A DNA stretch of 9,903 nucleotides from Dysgonomonas sp. (GTDB lineage: Bacteria > Bacteroidota > Bacteroidia > Bacteroidales > Dysgonomonadaceae): positions 1-9,903 of the forward strand of contig DQAM01000490.1 of NCBI GenBank assembly GCA_003523545.1, given 5' to 3'. The position numbers were made by a program, and so were the translations under genes. This document shows, one piece after another, positions 1 to 5,305 of this stretch (position 1 is the first letter of the stretch; each line of letters begins with the position of its first letter). The notes beneath the pieces were generated by a model that was not told where the DNA came from, ran no database searches, and saw nothing but the letters and a program-made list of their open reading frames with translations.

Positions 1-879
1 CTACGGATTCGCTCGATTGAAATAAATTCCACAACAAGCTACCGGCAATCGGGAATATCACAACGAAACCTGCAAGAATTTCTTCTTTCAAGAGGAATCG
101 AAGATATTTCCTTTTCGGATATTACTGAAGAGTTCGGCGAATCGTTCAAAATCTTTTTGAAAACCATTGGAGGTCGTAAAGCCGGTTATATCAACAAATG
201 TATTACATGGCTCAATAGATTGATTTATATTGCTATTGACCAGGAAGTGTTAAGGAGTAATCCACTCGAAGAGGTTCGGTACGAAAAGAAAGAACCACCC
301 AAACACAGACATATAAGCAAAGACGAATTGCAACGGATAATGGAAACACCTATGTATCATCCACGATTGGAACTCGTTCGCAGAGCTTTCATATTTTCGA
401 GCCTGACAGGTCTTGCATACGTGGATATGCACCGCCTGTATCCACACCATATCGGTAAAACAGCAGAAGGGAGATTGTACATTCGTAAACAGCGGGTAAA
501 AACCAATGTGGAGGCATTTATCCCCTTGCATCCGATAGCCGAGCAGATACTTTCCTTATATAATACCTCCGATGACAGTCAGCCTGTATTTCCGTTACCT
601 GTCCGTGATAGAACATGGTATGAAGTAAACCAGATAGGAAGTATAATCGGACTGAAAGAGAATCTCTCGTACCATCAAAGCAGGCACAGCTTTGGAACAT
701 TATTACTTTCAGCAGGCATTTCGATAGAAAGTGTTGCCAAAATGATGGGGCATGCGAATATCAATACAACACAAGTCTATGCCCAGATCACAGAGCAGAA
801 AATCTCCGAAGATATGGACAAGCTTATGGAACGAAGAAAAACAATGAAAAATAACGCAACTCAAACCGAACAGCCATGA
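1..879 (+). CDS. Tyrosine recombinase (integrase), 5'-truncated by the window edge
   Basis: The reading frame is open from base 1, giving 292 visible residues. A TTG at 157 is only an internal codon, so the gene starts upstream of the window. The first ~95 residues look like the end of a SAM-like core-binding domain and the rest is the catalytic domain. Visible active-site residues (window numbering) are the beta-hairpin Lys167 in RVKTN, His225 and Arg228 in YHQSRHS, His251 in MMGHANI, and the Tyr260 nucleophile in TTQVYAQ. The first catalytic arginine is missing: the usual TGLR reads TGLAYVDM, with Ala139. That loss is known from IntDOT-type Bacteroidetes integrases, so the enzyme is probably active. 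It should catalyse integration and excision of the surrounding element. The stop overlaps the next start as ATGA, implying co-translation. Family call is certain; the substrate site cannot be named. Confidence 0.93.
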   Translation, partial: LRIRSIEINSTTSYRQSGISQRNLQEFLLSRGIEDISFSDITEEFGESFKIFLKTIGGRKAGYINKCITWLNRLIYIAIDQEVLRSNPLEEVRYEKKEPPKHRHISKDELQRIMETPMYHPRLELVRRAFIFSSLTGLAYVDMHRLYPHHIGKTAEGRLYIRKQRVKTNVEAFIPLHPIAEQILSLYNTSDDSQPVFPLPVRDRTWYEVNQIGSIIGLKENLSYHQSRHSFGTLLLSAGISIESVAKMMGHANINTTQVYAQITEQKISEDMDKLMERRKTMKNNATQTEQP

Positions 880-1235
880 AAAGAGAAACAATAACCATAG
901 AAAACGGAATTGTATCCGTTCCGGCATCAGCTGAAATCTGGATGACACAGCATGAGATTACGGATTTGTTCGGGTGTTTTGTGTCCAAAGTGAATAGCAA
1001 TATCCGATCCATACTCAAAAGCGGTGTATTGCGAGAAACGGAAGTTTGCCGAATTTACTATTATCAGAACGGCAACTTCGTTGAAGTATATAGTTTGGAA
1101 ATAATTATTGCCCTTTCGTTTCGAATCGGGTCGAAGAATGCAGAGATATTTCGGAAATGGCTGATAAGAAAGCCAACCAAACCGGAAATTCCCGAAATGC
1201 TAATTCGGGCGATTAAAAATCCGACATTGAATTAA
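876..1235 (+). CDS. Small RhuM-like protein coupled to the integrase
   Basis: A 119-residue protein whose ATG overlaps the integrase stop (ATGA at 876-879). The segment WMTQHEITDLFG (residues 22-33), followed by VNSNIRSILKSGVL, then VCRIYYY and a block ending in IFRKWLIRK (about 91-99), matches the pattern of the RhuM N-terminal region (WMTQ..hhFGh...hxxHhxNI...GEL...hCR). RhuM-family proteins are poorly understood; the N-terminal part looks like a helix-turn-helix that may bind DNA. At 119 residues it is only this N-terminal module, far shorter than full RhuM proteins of about 330. The tight coupling suggests a regulator or accessory factor of recombination, which is inference. A strong terminator 20 bases after the stop closes the transcript. 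Confidence 0.72.
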   Translation: MKRETITIENGIVSVPASAEIWMTQHEITDLFGCFVSKVNSNIRSILKSGVLRETEVCRIYYYQNGNFVEVYSLEIIIALSFRIGSKNAEIFRKWLIRKPTKPEIPEMLIRAIKNPTLN

Positions 1236-1255
1236 ATGGATTTTTCTATATAATG

Positions 1256-1288
1256 ACGGTAGGCTTAAAATTTAGCCTGCCGTTTTCT
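1256..1288 (+). terminator. Intrinsic terminator after the integrase operon
   Basis: A 10-bp stem (1256-1265 with 1274-1283) contains one U-G wobble and has an 8-base loop. It is followed by TTTTCT. It starts 20 bases after the stop of the RhuM-like gene, on the same strand. Confidence 0.8.
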
Positions 1289-1320
1289 ATAATCCTCTTT
1301 CATCTGAACACAAATAAAAA

Positions 1321-1437
1321 AGAAGGGAATAAAACGACAAGACCGGTGCCCTTCGGGTATTTTGCCAAATCTTCCTTTTTCGCTGGGCGAAAAAGAGTAT
1401 TTACCTGCAATAGTCTTGTCTTATTTATTCTCCTTCT
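1321..1437. repeat. Long imperfect inverted repeat with two nested hairpins
   Basis: The outer arms 1321-1343 and 1413-1437 pair in three blocks of 6, 7 and 8 bp (1321-1326/1432-1437, 1327-1333/1424-1430, 1336-1343/1413-1420), with a small internal loop and one bulge. Inside are a short GCCC-TTC-GGG(T) hairpin near 1348-1358 and a perfect 9-bp stem with a 3-base loop (1375-1383/1387-1395). The structure lies between two convergent transcripts. It could be a terminator-like barrier, a structured RNA, or a recombination/regulatory site of the element. No coding gene fits here; the plus-strand open frame over 1253-1621 is explained by the structure and by overlap with the opposite gene. Confidence 0.6.
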
Positions 1438-1501
1438 ATTGAGGGATGTTTATCAGTTGAAAAAGGAAAAAATATTCAGCTGGGTCTCATGCGTGGAACC
1501 A

Positions 1502-1798
1502 CTACCTGAATTTATCCCGATAACCCTCCTCCAGCAGCCTGTCGATATCCGAAGAACGGTAGAGGATTTTTCCACCCAGCTTGACATAAGGAATACGCCC
1601 TTCGTTTCGGTAGTCTTGTAAACTCCTCCGGCTGATTTTTAACTTCTTTGACAATTCTTCATCCGTATAGAAACTTTCTCCGTTCAGTGTTGGTTTTCGA
1701 GAGGAAAACATACGCTCCAAAGCCGATGAGAGCCTGTCCAGTGAAAGGAAAAAAGATTTCACCCTTTCATTGTTCTCTGTAATTAGCTGATTACTCAT
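1502..1798 (-). CDS. Excisionase-like helix-turn-helix protein (third gene of minus-strand operon)
   Basis: A 98-residue protein. Residues 1-35 are a helical N-terminus (ERVKSFFLSLDRLSSALERM) that may dimerise. Residues 43-90 are a MerR/excisionase-type winged helix (HTH_17): FYTDEELSKKLKISRRSLQDYR is the helix-turn-helix, and IPYVKLGGKILYRSSDIDRLLE is the wing with its typical G-K-hhYR-xxDhxxhL ending. Proteins of this form sit beside integrases in Bacteroides integrative elements, where relatives act as Xis-type directionality factors or excision-operon regulators. It follows the DUF3876-like gene by 44 bases on the same strand, so it is probably co-transcribed. Whether it acts on excision or only on transcription cannot be told from sequence. 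Confidence 0.85.
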   Translation of the reverse strand: MSNQLITENNERVKSFFLSLDRLSSALERMFSSRKPTLNGESFYTDEELSKKLKISRRSLQDYRNEGRIPYVKLGGKILYRSSDIDRLLEEGYRDKFR

Positions 1799-1842
1799 AC
1801 ACTTTTGTTTTTATTATAATTGATACTATGGTTATTTCTCGT

Positions 1843-2136
1843 CTAGTCTTTCATGTAGCTACCCCAACCAGCGATATACAAACTGTATGGCAGTTCTTCG
1901 GACTCTAATAGACAGGACTTTATACCTATATTGACGAAACAGCCGTTTTCGTCCAAATCTATACTGTAGCAGGAGAAACTTCCCCGTTCAGATTCCTTAT
2001 CATAGCTGTAAGCCAGCAGATAGTAGTTACCATTGTACGCCTGAAAAATGTAAATATCGGGATTACCATTTACACTTATCCAGGCTCCCTGCCATGAAGA
2101 AAGGGAATTACTGTATTGTTGATATTCTTCTTTCAT
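1843..2136 (-). CDS. DUF3876-like protein
   Basis: A 97-residue soluble protein without signal peptide or membrane segment. The stretch WQGAWISVNGNPDIYIFQAYNG (start about residue 15, quoted in part: GAWISVNGNP) and the following beta-rich pattern resemble DUF3876, a small family found almost only in Bacteroidetes mobile elements, where it typically begins with G.W.S.NG.P. It is aromatic-rich (many Tyr and Trp), with predicted alternating beta strands and a C-terminal YSLYIAGWGSY. Its start codon overlaps the stop of the upstream HTH gene as ATGA (2133-2136), so the two are translationally coupled. Function is unknown. Its position between two xis-like genes suggests a role in excision or its control. 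The family call is from memory of the motif and is moderately sure. Confidence 0.7.
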   Translation of the reverse strand: MKEEYQQYSNSLSSWQGAWISVNGNPDIYIFQAYNGNYYLLAYSYDKESERGSFSCYSIDLDENGCFVNIGIKSCLLESEELPYSLYIAGWGSYMKD

Positions 2137-2444
2137 AATCGTTTTCCCCTGTATTTAGCCTGTTTGTGCTTCTCTTCTATCAATGGAAGTATCTTTTCCA
2201 CATCTTCGGGTTTATAGTAGATCTTGTGGCTAATTTGGGTATAAGCCAGTGTTCCGTTATCCCGGAGTGTTTGGAGTGTCCGCTTCGAAATGTTCAGAAG
2301 CTGGCATACATCCTGATTATCCAACCATTCTTTTATATCACTGTTCCCATGCAAGCGACATAGGCATTCCATTCGGCTTGCAAAATTTTCAAACTTCGAG
2401 AGCATTTTCTCGAATGTTTCCGCATCGATATTTACTATTTCCAT
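2133..2444 (-). CDS. Excisionase-like helix-turn-helix protein (first gene of minus-strand operon)
   Basis: A 103-residue protein. An N-terminal helix (residues 8-33, ETFEKMLSKFENFASRME) is followed by a MerR/excisionase-type HTH at about 38-88: EWLDNQDVCQLLNISKRTLQTLR, then the wing TLAYTQISHKIYYKPEDVEKIL. The C-terminus is basic (KHKQAKYRGKRL). It shares its architecture with the 98-residue HTH gene two positions downstream, but identity is low, so the two are distinct members of the family. Bacteroides elements often carry such a pair. It begins the three-gene minus-strand operon; the upstream 60 bases are AT-rich, as is usual for promoters in this phylum. Role as directionality factor or transcription regulator is inferred from family and place. 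Confidence 0.85.
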   Translation of the reverse strand: MEIVNIDAETFEKMLSKFENFASRMECLCRLHGNSDIKEWLDNQDVCQLLNISKRTLQTLRDNGTLAYTQISHKIYYKPEDVEKILPLIEEKHKQAKYRGKRL

Positions 2445-2634
2445 AGCTTTATATTTTTAAATTTATAATCGTTCTGCATCAAAAGTAAGCCGGTTGCTTC
2501 ACTCACGCCAAAGAATAAATCCGTTTGCAGTTACCGGCTATATTTTGCTCCGGTTCTAACTCTTCGGGCGGTGCAATCTGCACTTTCTCGCCACTAAGTA
2601 AAAGAGAAAACTTCGCTCTGCAATGGATTCATAA

Positions 2635-2739
2635 TCAGGTGGCAGCATGTGGCGTCGATTTGGTAGTGTGTGGCATCGAAGCCCTGTAATTTTTGGCTAA
2701 AATTTCCTCGGTTCTACGAAGTAAAGCAGAAAAATTCAT
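2635..2739 (-). CDS. Possible 34-residue small ORF, cryptic
   Basis: An ATG at 2739 (minus strand), preceded by a weak GGGG ribosome-binding-like stretch, opens a 34-residue frame (MNFSALLRRTEEILAKNYRA..., ending in ATPHAAT-like residues STPHAAT) closed by TGA. The peptide is basic, with Thr/Pro/His near the end, and has no recognisable domain. Other minus frames over the same DNA are also open and carry peptide-like strings (LQSEVFSFT; GEKVQIAPPEE). This suggests either a remnant or a conserved non-coding piece rather than a working gene. I have a general impression that such strings recur in Bacteroides mobile elements, but that is unverified memory. Confidence 0.25.
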   Translation of the reverse strand: MNFSALLRRTEEILAKNYRASMPHTTKSTPHAAT

Positions 2740-2960
2740 ACCCCAATGGCTCAACAGCTGTGTGCGTACTTGTGTCTGGGATTGTCTTCAAACTTTCTAT
2801 GATTTATATAATATACATTCAAAATCAGAGTATTTTTCCTGCATACTACTGCCAAATCAGAAAATCGGTGCAGTTTAAACTGTTGGCAAGGGAGAAAAAA
2901 GTATAAAGTATTGCAAATAACGGCATCAAAACTCGTAATAGCCTATAAATCAAACATTAA

Positions 2961-3140
2961 TATTTTCTTTACCTCAGAACTGACTTCAAAACAGAGGTAA
3001 ATATCAGGTTCGGTATCAGAATCAAAACAGATATTAAAATAGACCTCTATACAGGAACCAGTATTAGAACCAATATAGAAATAAAGAATGACTCCGGTAC
3101 AGGGTTTAATATTCAATTCGGTAAAGGAGTAAATGTTTAA
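2961..3140 (+). other. Quasi-periodic stretch, open in one frame without a start codon
   Basis: After an in-frame TAA at 2958, this frame runs 59 codons to TAA at 3138 with no ATG, GTG or TTG. The translation alternates polar and beta-branched residues (for example RIKTDIKIDLYTG and RTNIEIKNDS), which mirrors a roughly 6-base DNA periodicity (repeated ATCAGA/ATTAGA, ACAGAT/ATAGAC/ATAGAA-like units). It ends 19 bases before the DUF3408-like start. It may be an iteron-like or DNA-bending control region rather than protein-coding. A Shine-Dalgarno-like AAAGGAG at 3123-3129 precedes a 4-codon frame at 3133-3147. Confidence 0.4.
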
Positions 3141-3159
3141 CGATTAAAATAGCTAAGAA

Positions 3160-3507
3160 ATGAGTTCAAAAAAGAAACAAAAACAGGTTTCAGTCGAGGA
3201 GTACATAAAAACCTATTGTCAGGAGAAGCGGATAAGAGGACGATATGCTGTGTATATCAGTCCCGAGGCGCATCTTAATTTGAGAAAAATTGCCCGGCTG
3301 TTCAATGGTAAGCACCACACAACAACATCTTCTTTGGCAGATTCGATTATCTCCTGCCATATTGAAACCTACAGTGATCTTCTGAACAATGCCTATACAG
3401 AGGATTCCCGGGAATTTATGGAGTGGTTAAAAGATAGAGGGTTCTCTGAAACGGAAAATGAAGAAATAGAATCGGAATCTTGCCGGGATAACGATTCCAG
3501 CCAGTAG
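3160..3507 (+). CDS. DUF3408-like mobilization-region protein
   Basis: A 115-residue protein. It has a lysine-rich start (SSKKKQKQ) and a central part, RYAVYISPEAHLNLRKIARLFN followed by TTSSLADSIISCHIETYSDLLN (about 28-76), resembling the DUF3408 core. In that core a beta strand with YhS.E.H..L..I is followed by two helices, a ribbon-helix-helix-like fold. The tail is acidic (about 95-115, SETENEEIESES). DUF3408 proteins are common in Bacteroides conjugative and mobilizable elements next to ParA/TraA- or Mob-type genes and are probably DNA-binding. It precedes the hairpin-rich spacer and the MobC/relaxase pair on the same strand, so a relaxosome or segregation role is plausible, but this is inferred. 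The family call is moderate because the similarity is judged by eye. Confidence 0.65.
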   Translation: MSSKKKQKQVSVEEYIKTYCQEKRIRGRYAVYISPEAHLNLRKIARLFNGKHHTTTSSLADSIISCHIETYSDLLNNAYTEDSREFMEWLKDRGFSETENEEIESESCRDNDSSQ

Positions 3508-3799
3508 AAACCATCTTATATAGCGAGCAATGAAAGAAGCTGTAATTATTTAGCTTCTATGGGTTAATGGGTAAGCCTGCCGACGTTTTACGGCTTACTT
3601 TTCTAAAAGGAACATTTCATGTTCGTTTTAGAGGAGCGAGGTTATGTTTTCATTGCATGAAAACCCCTCGCTTTGCCGTTGGCAAAGGAAGAAATCGCTC
3701 CTGATAGTCGCAATTTCCGGCTCACGCCGAGAGAAGAACCGCTCCCGATGGTTGCAGTTCTTGAAAGAAGAAGAATAACAATAAATCATAAAATAGACA
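3508..3799. other. Hairpin-dense spacer, candidate origin of transfer (oriT)
   Basis: The 292-bp gap directly upstream of the MobC-relaxase genes holds eight consecutive inverted repeats: 3535-3541/3552-3558 (7 bp); 3571-3577/3592-3598 (7 bp); 3603-3615/3619-3631 (12 of 13 bp, 3-base loop); 3636-3641/3666-3671 with inner 3646-3653/3657-3664 (6 + 8 bp); 3671-3677/3681-3687 (7 bp, 3-base loop); 3691-3695/3713-3717 (5 bp); 3718-3721/3726-3729 (4 bp); 3734-3739/3757-3762 (6 bp). MOBP-type oriT regions usually lie upstream of the mob genes and contain such inverted repeats. The nick site cannot be identified by eye. A structured 5' leader RNA for mobC is the alternative. Confidence 0.5.
3691..3761. 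repeat. Two covarying 27-nt stem-loop repeats
   Basis: The copies at 3691-3717 and 3735-3761 are 44 bases apart start to start. Each has 5-bp arms (GAAAT/ATTTC and AGAAC/GTTCT) around a 17-base loop beginning CGCTCC and ending GCA. The loops match at 14 of 17 positions. All nine differences between copies are transitions, and the three changed stem pairs all remain Watson-Crick. Copy 2 has one further pair (3734/3762). A small 4-bp hairpin (3718-3729) sits between them. Confidence 0.65.
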
Positions 3800-4192
3800 T
3801 TGAATCCTGACGATTCAAATAACAGAAAGAAAGGCGGACGTCCTAAGACGAATTCCGTCAGCCGGAAGAGCAAGACCATTGGAGTTTGCTTCTCCGAGCC
3901 GGAACTCTATGCCATCCGGCACCGGGCGGCTAAAGCCAAGCTTCCTGTTAGTGTTTATTGCCATGATGCGATTCTCGATGGAGTAATAAAAGAACCGCTG
4001 AAGAAAGAGGAATTGGATGTACTTCGCAATCTATCGAACATTGGAAATAACCTCAATCAGCTTGCGAAATCTGCTAAATTTTTGAGTGCGAAACGGCTCG
4101 AAAATGAGGCATTACCGTTACTTGAAGCTATCAAAACGATTATAAATAAGCTATCGGATGATTGGAAAAATAGTAAAAGGAAGAAGCTTTAA
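3800..4192 (+). CDS. MobC-like relaxosome accessory protein
   Basis: A 130-residue protein. The N-terminus is basic and Gly/Pro-containing (RKKGGRPKTNSVSRKSK). A ribbon-helix-helix-like segment follows: TIGVCFSEPELYAIRHRAAKAKL, then VSVYCHDAIL (about 26-60). Next comes the MobC signature LSNIGNNLNQLAKSAKF (about 78-94) and a C-terminal helix. MobC proteins bind oriT and help the relaxase open the DNA. No ATG is available near the start; an in-frame TAG at 3794-3796 leaves TTG at 3800 as the most upstream start, with only distant purine-rich AAGAAGAAG as a ribosome-binding candidate. The end overlaps the relaxase start by 35 nt, implying coupled translation. The family call is strong; the exact start is less certain. 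Confidence 0.88.
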   Translation: MNPDDSNNRKKGGRPKTNSVSRKSKTIGVCFSEPELYAIRHRAAKAKLPVSVYCHDAILDGVIKEPLKKEELDVLRNLSNIGNNLNQLAKSAKFLSAKRLENEALPLLEAIKTIINKLSDDWKNSKRKKL

Positions 4193-5141
4193 GGGGTGTG
4201 TTTCTTATGTTTTAGGAGACAAAGAAGCAAAAATTTTGGTGAGTGAAGGGGTACTGGATACCGACACCAAATCCATAATCAACAGCTTTTATATGCAAAG
4301 TTTGCTCAATCCGAAGCTATTTAAATGTGTCGGGCATATCCCGCTGGCGTTCTCTCTCGATGATAAACAGCGGATGACAGACCACTTTATGGAGAGGTTA
4401 GCCAAAGAGTATATGAAAGAAATGAAAATAGAAAACACACAATATATAATCGTCCGTCACAGCAACACGAACCACCCGCACTGTCATATTGTGTTCAATA
4501 GAGTGGATAACGACGGCAAAACCATATCTGACAAGAACGACCGATACCGGAACGAAAAGGTATGTAAGCTGTTAAAGGATAAATACAACCTGACCTATGG
4601 CAAGGGCAAAGATAAGGTCAATGTTCAGAAATTAAGGGGAGCGGAGCAGACCAAATATGAGATTTACCATGCGATAAAAGGCATACTTCCCAAAACTAAC
4701 AGCTGGCAACAGTTCGAGAATGCCCTCAAACAACAGGAAATATCCATAGAGTACAAACTCAAAGGGCAGACCGATGAGGTGCAGGGCGTATCGTTCAAGA
4801 AAGGGGAGCATTCTTTCAAGGGTTCAGATGTAGACAGGATGTTTAGCTATGGCAAGCTGAACCTTCAATTGAGCGAACACAAACCTGTTCAGGAGGAACG
4901 GCAAGAGGATAGACAGCAGAATAAATATCAGCCAAGTTTACAACAGGCTGAGCCCCCGAAAGAAACAGAAAGTAGCGTTGCGGAAAACATTGCTTCGGCC
5001 GTGGGTAATGCACTATCTGCCGCAGGTGGATTATTTAATATTCAGCCTGCAAATCATGATGAAAATCAAGCGGAATACCTGAGCCAACAGGCATTAAAGA
5101 AGAAAAAGAAGCCTCAAAAACGCAGAGGAATAAGAAGATAG
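4158..5141 (+). CDS. MOBP-type relaxase (mobilization nuclease)
   Basis: A 327-residue relaxase with the nuclease domain at about residues 1-240. The N-terminal part MIGKIVKGRSFKGCVSYVLG carries a candidate catalytic Tyr17. The metal-binding histidine motif is RHSNTNHPHCHIVFNR (about 100-115), with His101, His106, His108, His110 and Asn114, typical of Bacteroides MobB-like relaxases. The C-terminal third (about 240-327) is Gln/Glu-rich and low-complexity, holds a short Ala/Gly helix (NIASAVGNALSAAGGLFN) and ends in a basic tail (KKKKKPQKRRGIRR). It nicks oriT and pilots single-stranded DNA to a helper type IV secretion system, since no channel genes are present here. The length fits a mobilization relaxase without a fused helicase or primase. 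An IS256 element lies 78 bases downstream, so the gene itself is intact. Confidence 0.92.
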   Translation: MIGKIVKGRSFKGCVSYVLGDKEAKILVSEGVLDTDTKSIINSFYMQSLLNPKLFKCVGHIPLAFSLDDKQRMTDHFMERLAKEYMKEMKIENTQYIIVRHSNTNHPHCHIVFNRVDNDGKTISDKNDRYRNEKVCKLLKDKYNLTYGKGKDKVNVQKLRGAEQTKYEIYHAIKGILPKTNSWQQFENALKQQEISIEYKLKGQTDEVQGVSFKKGEHSFKGSDVDRMFSYGKLNLQLSEHKPVQEERQEDRQQNKYQPSLQQAEPPKETESSVAENIASAVGNALSAAGGLFNIQPANHDENQAEYLSQQALKKKKKPQKRRGIRR

Positions 5142-5211
5142 TAAACGATTTATTCTTGACCTTGTCCTGGATAGTCGGGTACATTTGTACCTAATAAATT
5201 AACTGGCATAA

Positions 5212-5219
5212 TTGATTAA
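5212..5219. repeat. Left copy of 8-bp target site duplication of the IS
   Basis: TTGATTAA directly left of the insertion sequence, repeated at 6594-6601. IS256-family elements make 8-9 bp duplications. The next base is G in both flanks, so a 9-bp reading is also possible. Confidence 0.85.
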
Positions 5220-5262
5220 GACACTGTCCAAAAAATTGTGTAAATGCGTAATGCGGGTCGGA
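5220..5262. repeat. Left terminal inverted repeat of the IS
   Basis: Matches the reverse complement of 6552-6593 over nearly all positions, with mismatches at bases 2-3, 15-16 and around 28-35 and a one-base indel. The conserved blocks are ACTGTCCAAAA, TTGTGTAAATG and GGGTCGGA. The spacing and partly degenerate middle are typical of transposase-binding termini. Confidence 0.92.
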
Positions 5263-5305
5263 TTGATTCGCATTATTTTTTACTAATTTTAAAAAGATTG
5301 ATTTT

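Larger units (their letters stand above)
2445..3159. other. 715-bp divergent intergenic region between excision and mobilization genes
   Basis: No confidently coding gene here. The part at 2507-2740 resembles degraded or cryptic coding sequence on the minus strand (short frames in all three phases). It includes an 11-base direct repeat, TGTGGC(G/A)TCGA, at about 2648-2658 and 2669-2679. The stretch 2780-2960 is AT-rich with no structure I can support. The last 180 bases are quasi-periodic and open in one plus frame without a start codon. The region must hold the promoters of both flanking operons, but I cannot place them reliably. Confidence 0.6.

Noticed and set aside
1253..1621. 122-residue plus-strand frame
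   Set aside because: It crosses a terminator and a large palindrome and overlaps the HTH gene on the other strand; no domain visible.
2445..2500. Bacteroides-type promoter (TTTG with TAnnTTTG) for the minus-strand HTH operon
   Set aside because: A TTTG and a TAAATTTA are present, but the spacing is about 14 bases instead of the usual 19-21, so I do not call it.
2670..2906. Two overlapping plus-strand frames of 78 and 61 residues
   Set aside because: No ribosome-binding site, no family resemblance, unusual composition; more likely chance openings in AT-rich DNA.
3600..3770. CRISPR array suggested by regularly spaced repeats
   Set aside because: Only two diverged repeat copies with internal dyads and no cas genes; fits hairpin sites, not CRISPR.
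3628..3879. 83-residue minus-strand frame over the hairpin region
   Set aside because: Explained by the inverted repeats and by overlap with the MobC-like gene; no coding signature.
5178..5191. Short palindrome GGTACA-TT-TGTACC after the relaxase
   Set aside because: Too small, without a T run; cannot be distinguished from chance or from an attachment core.
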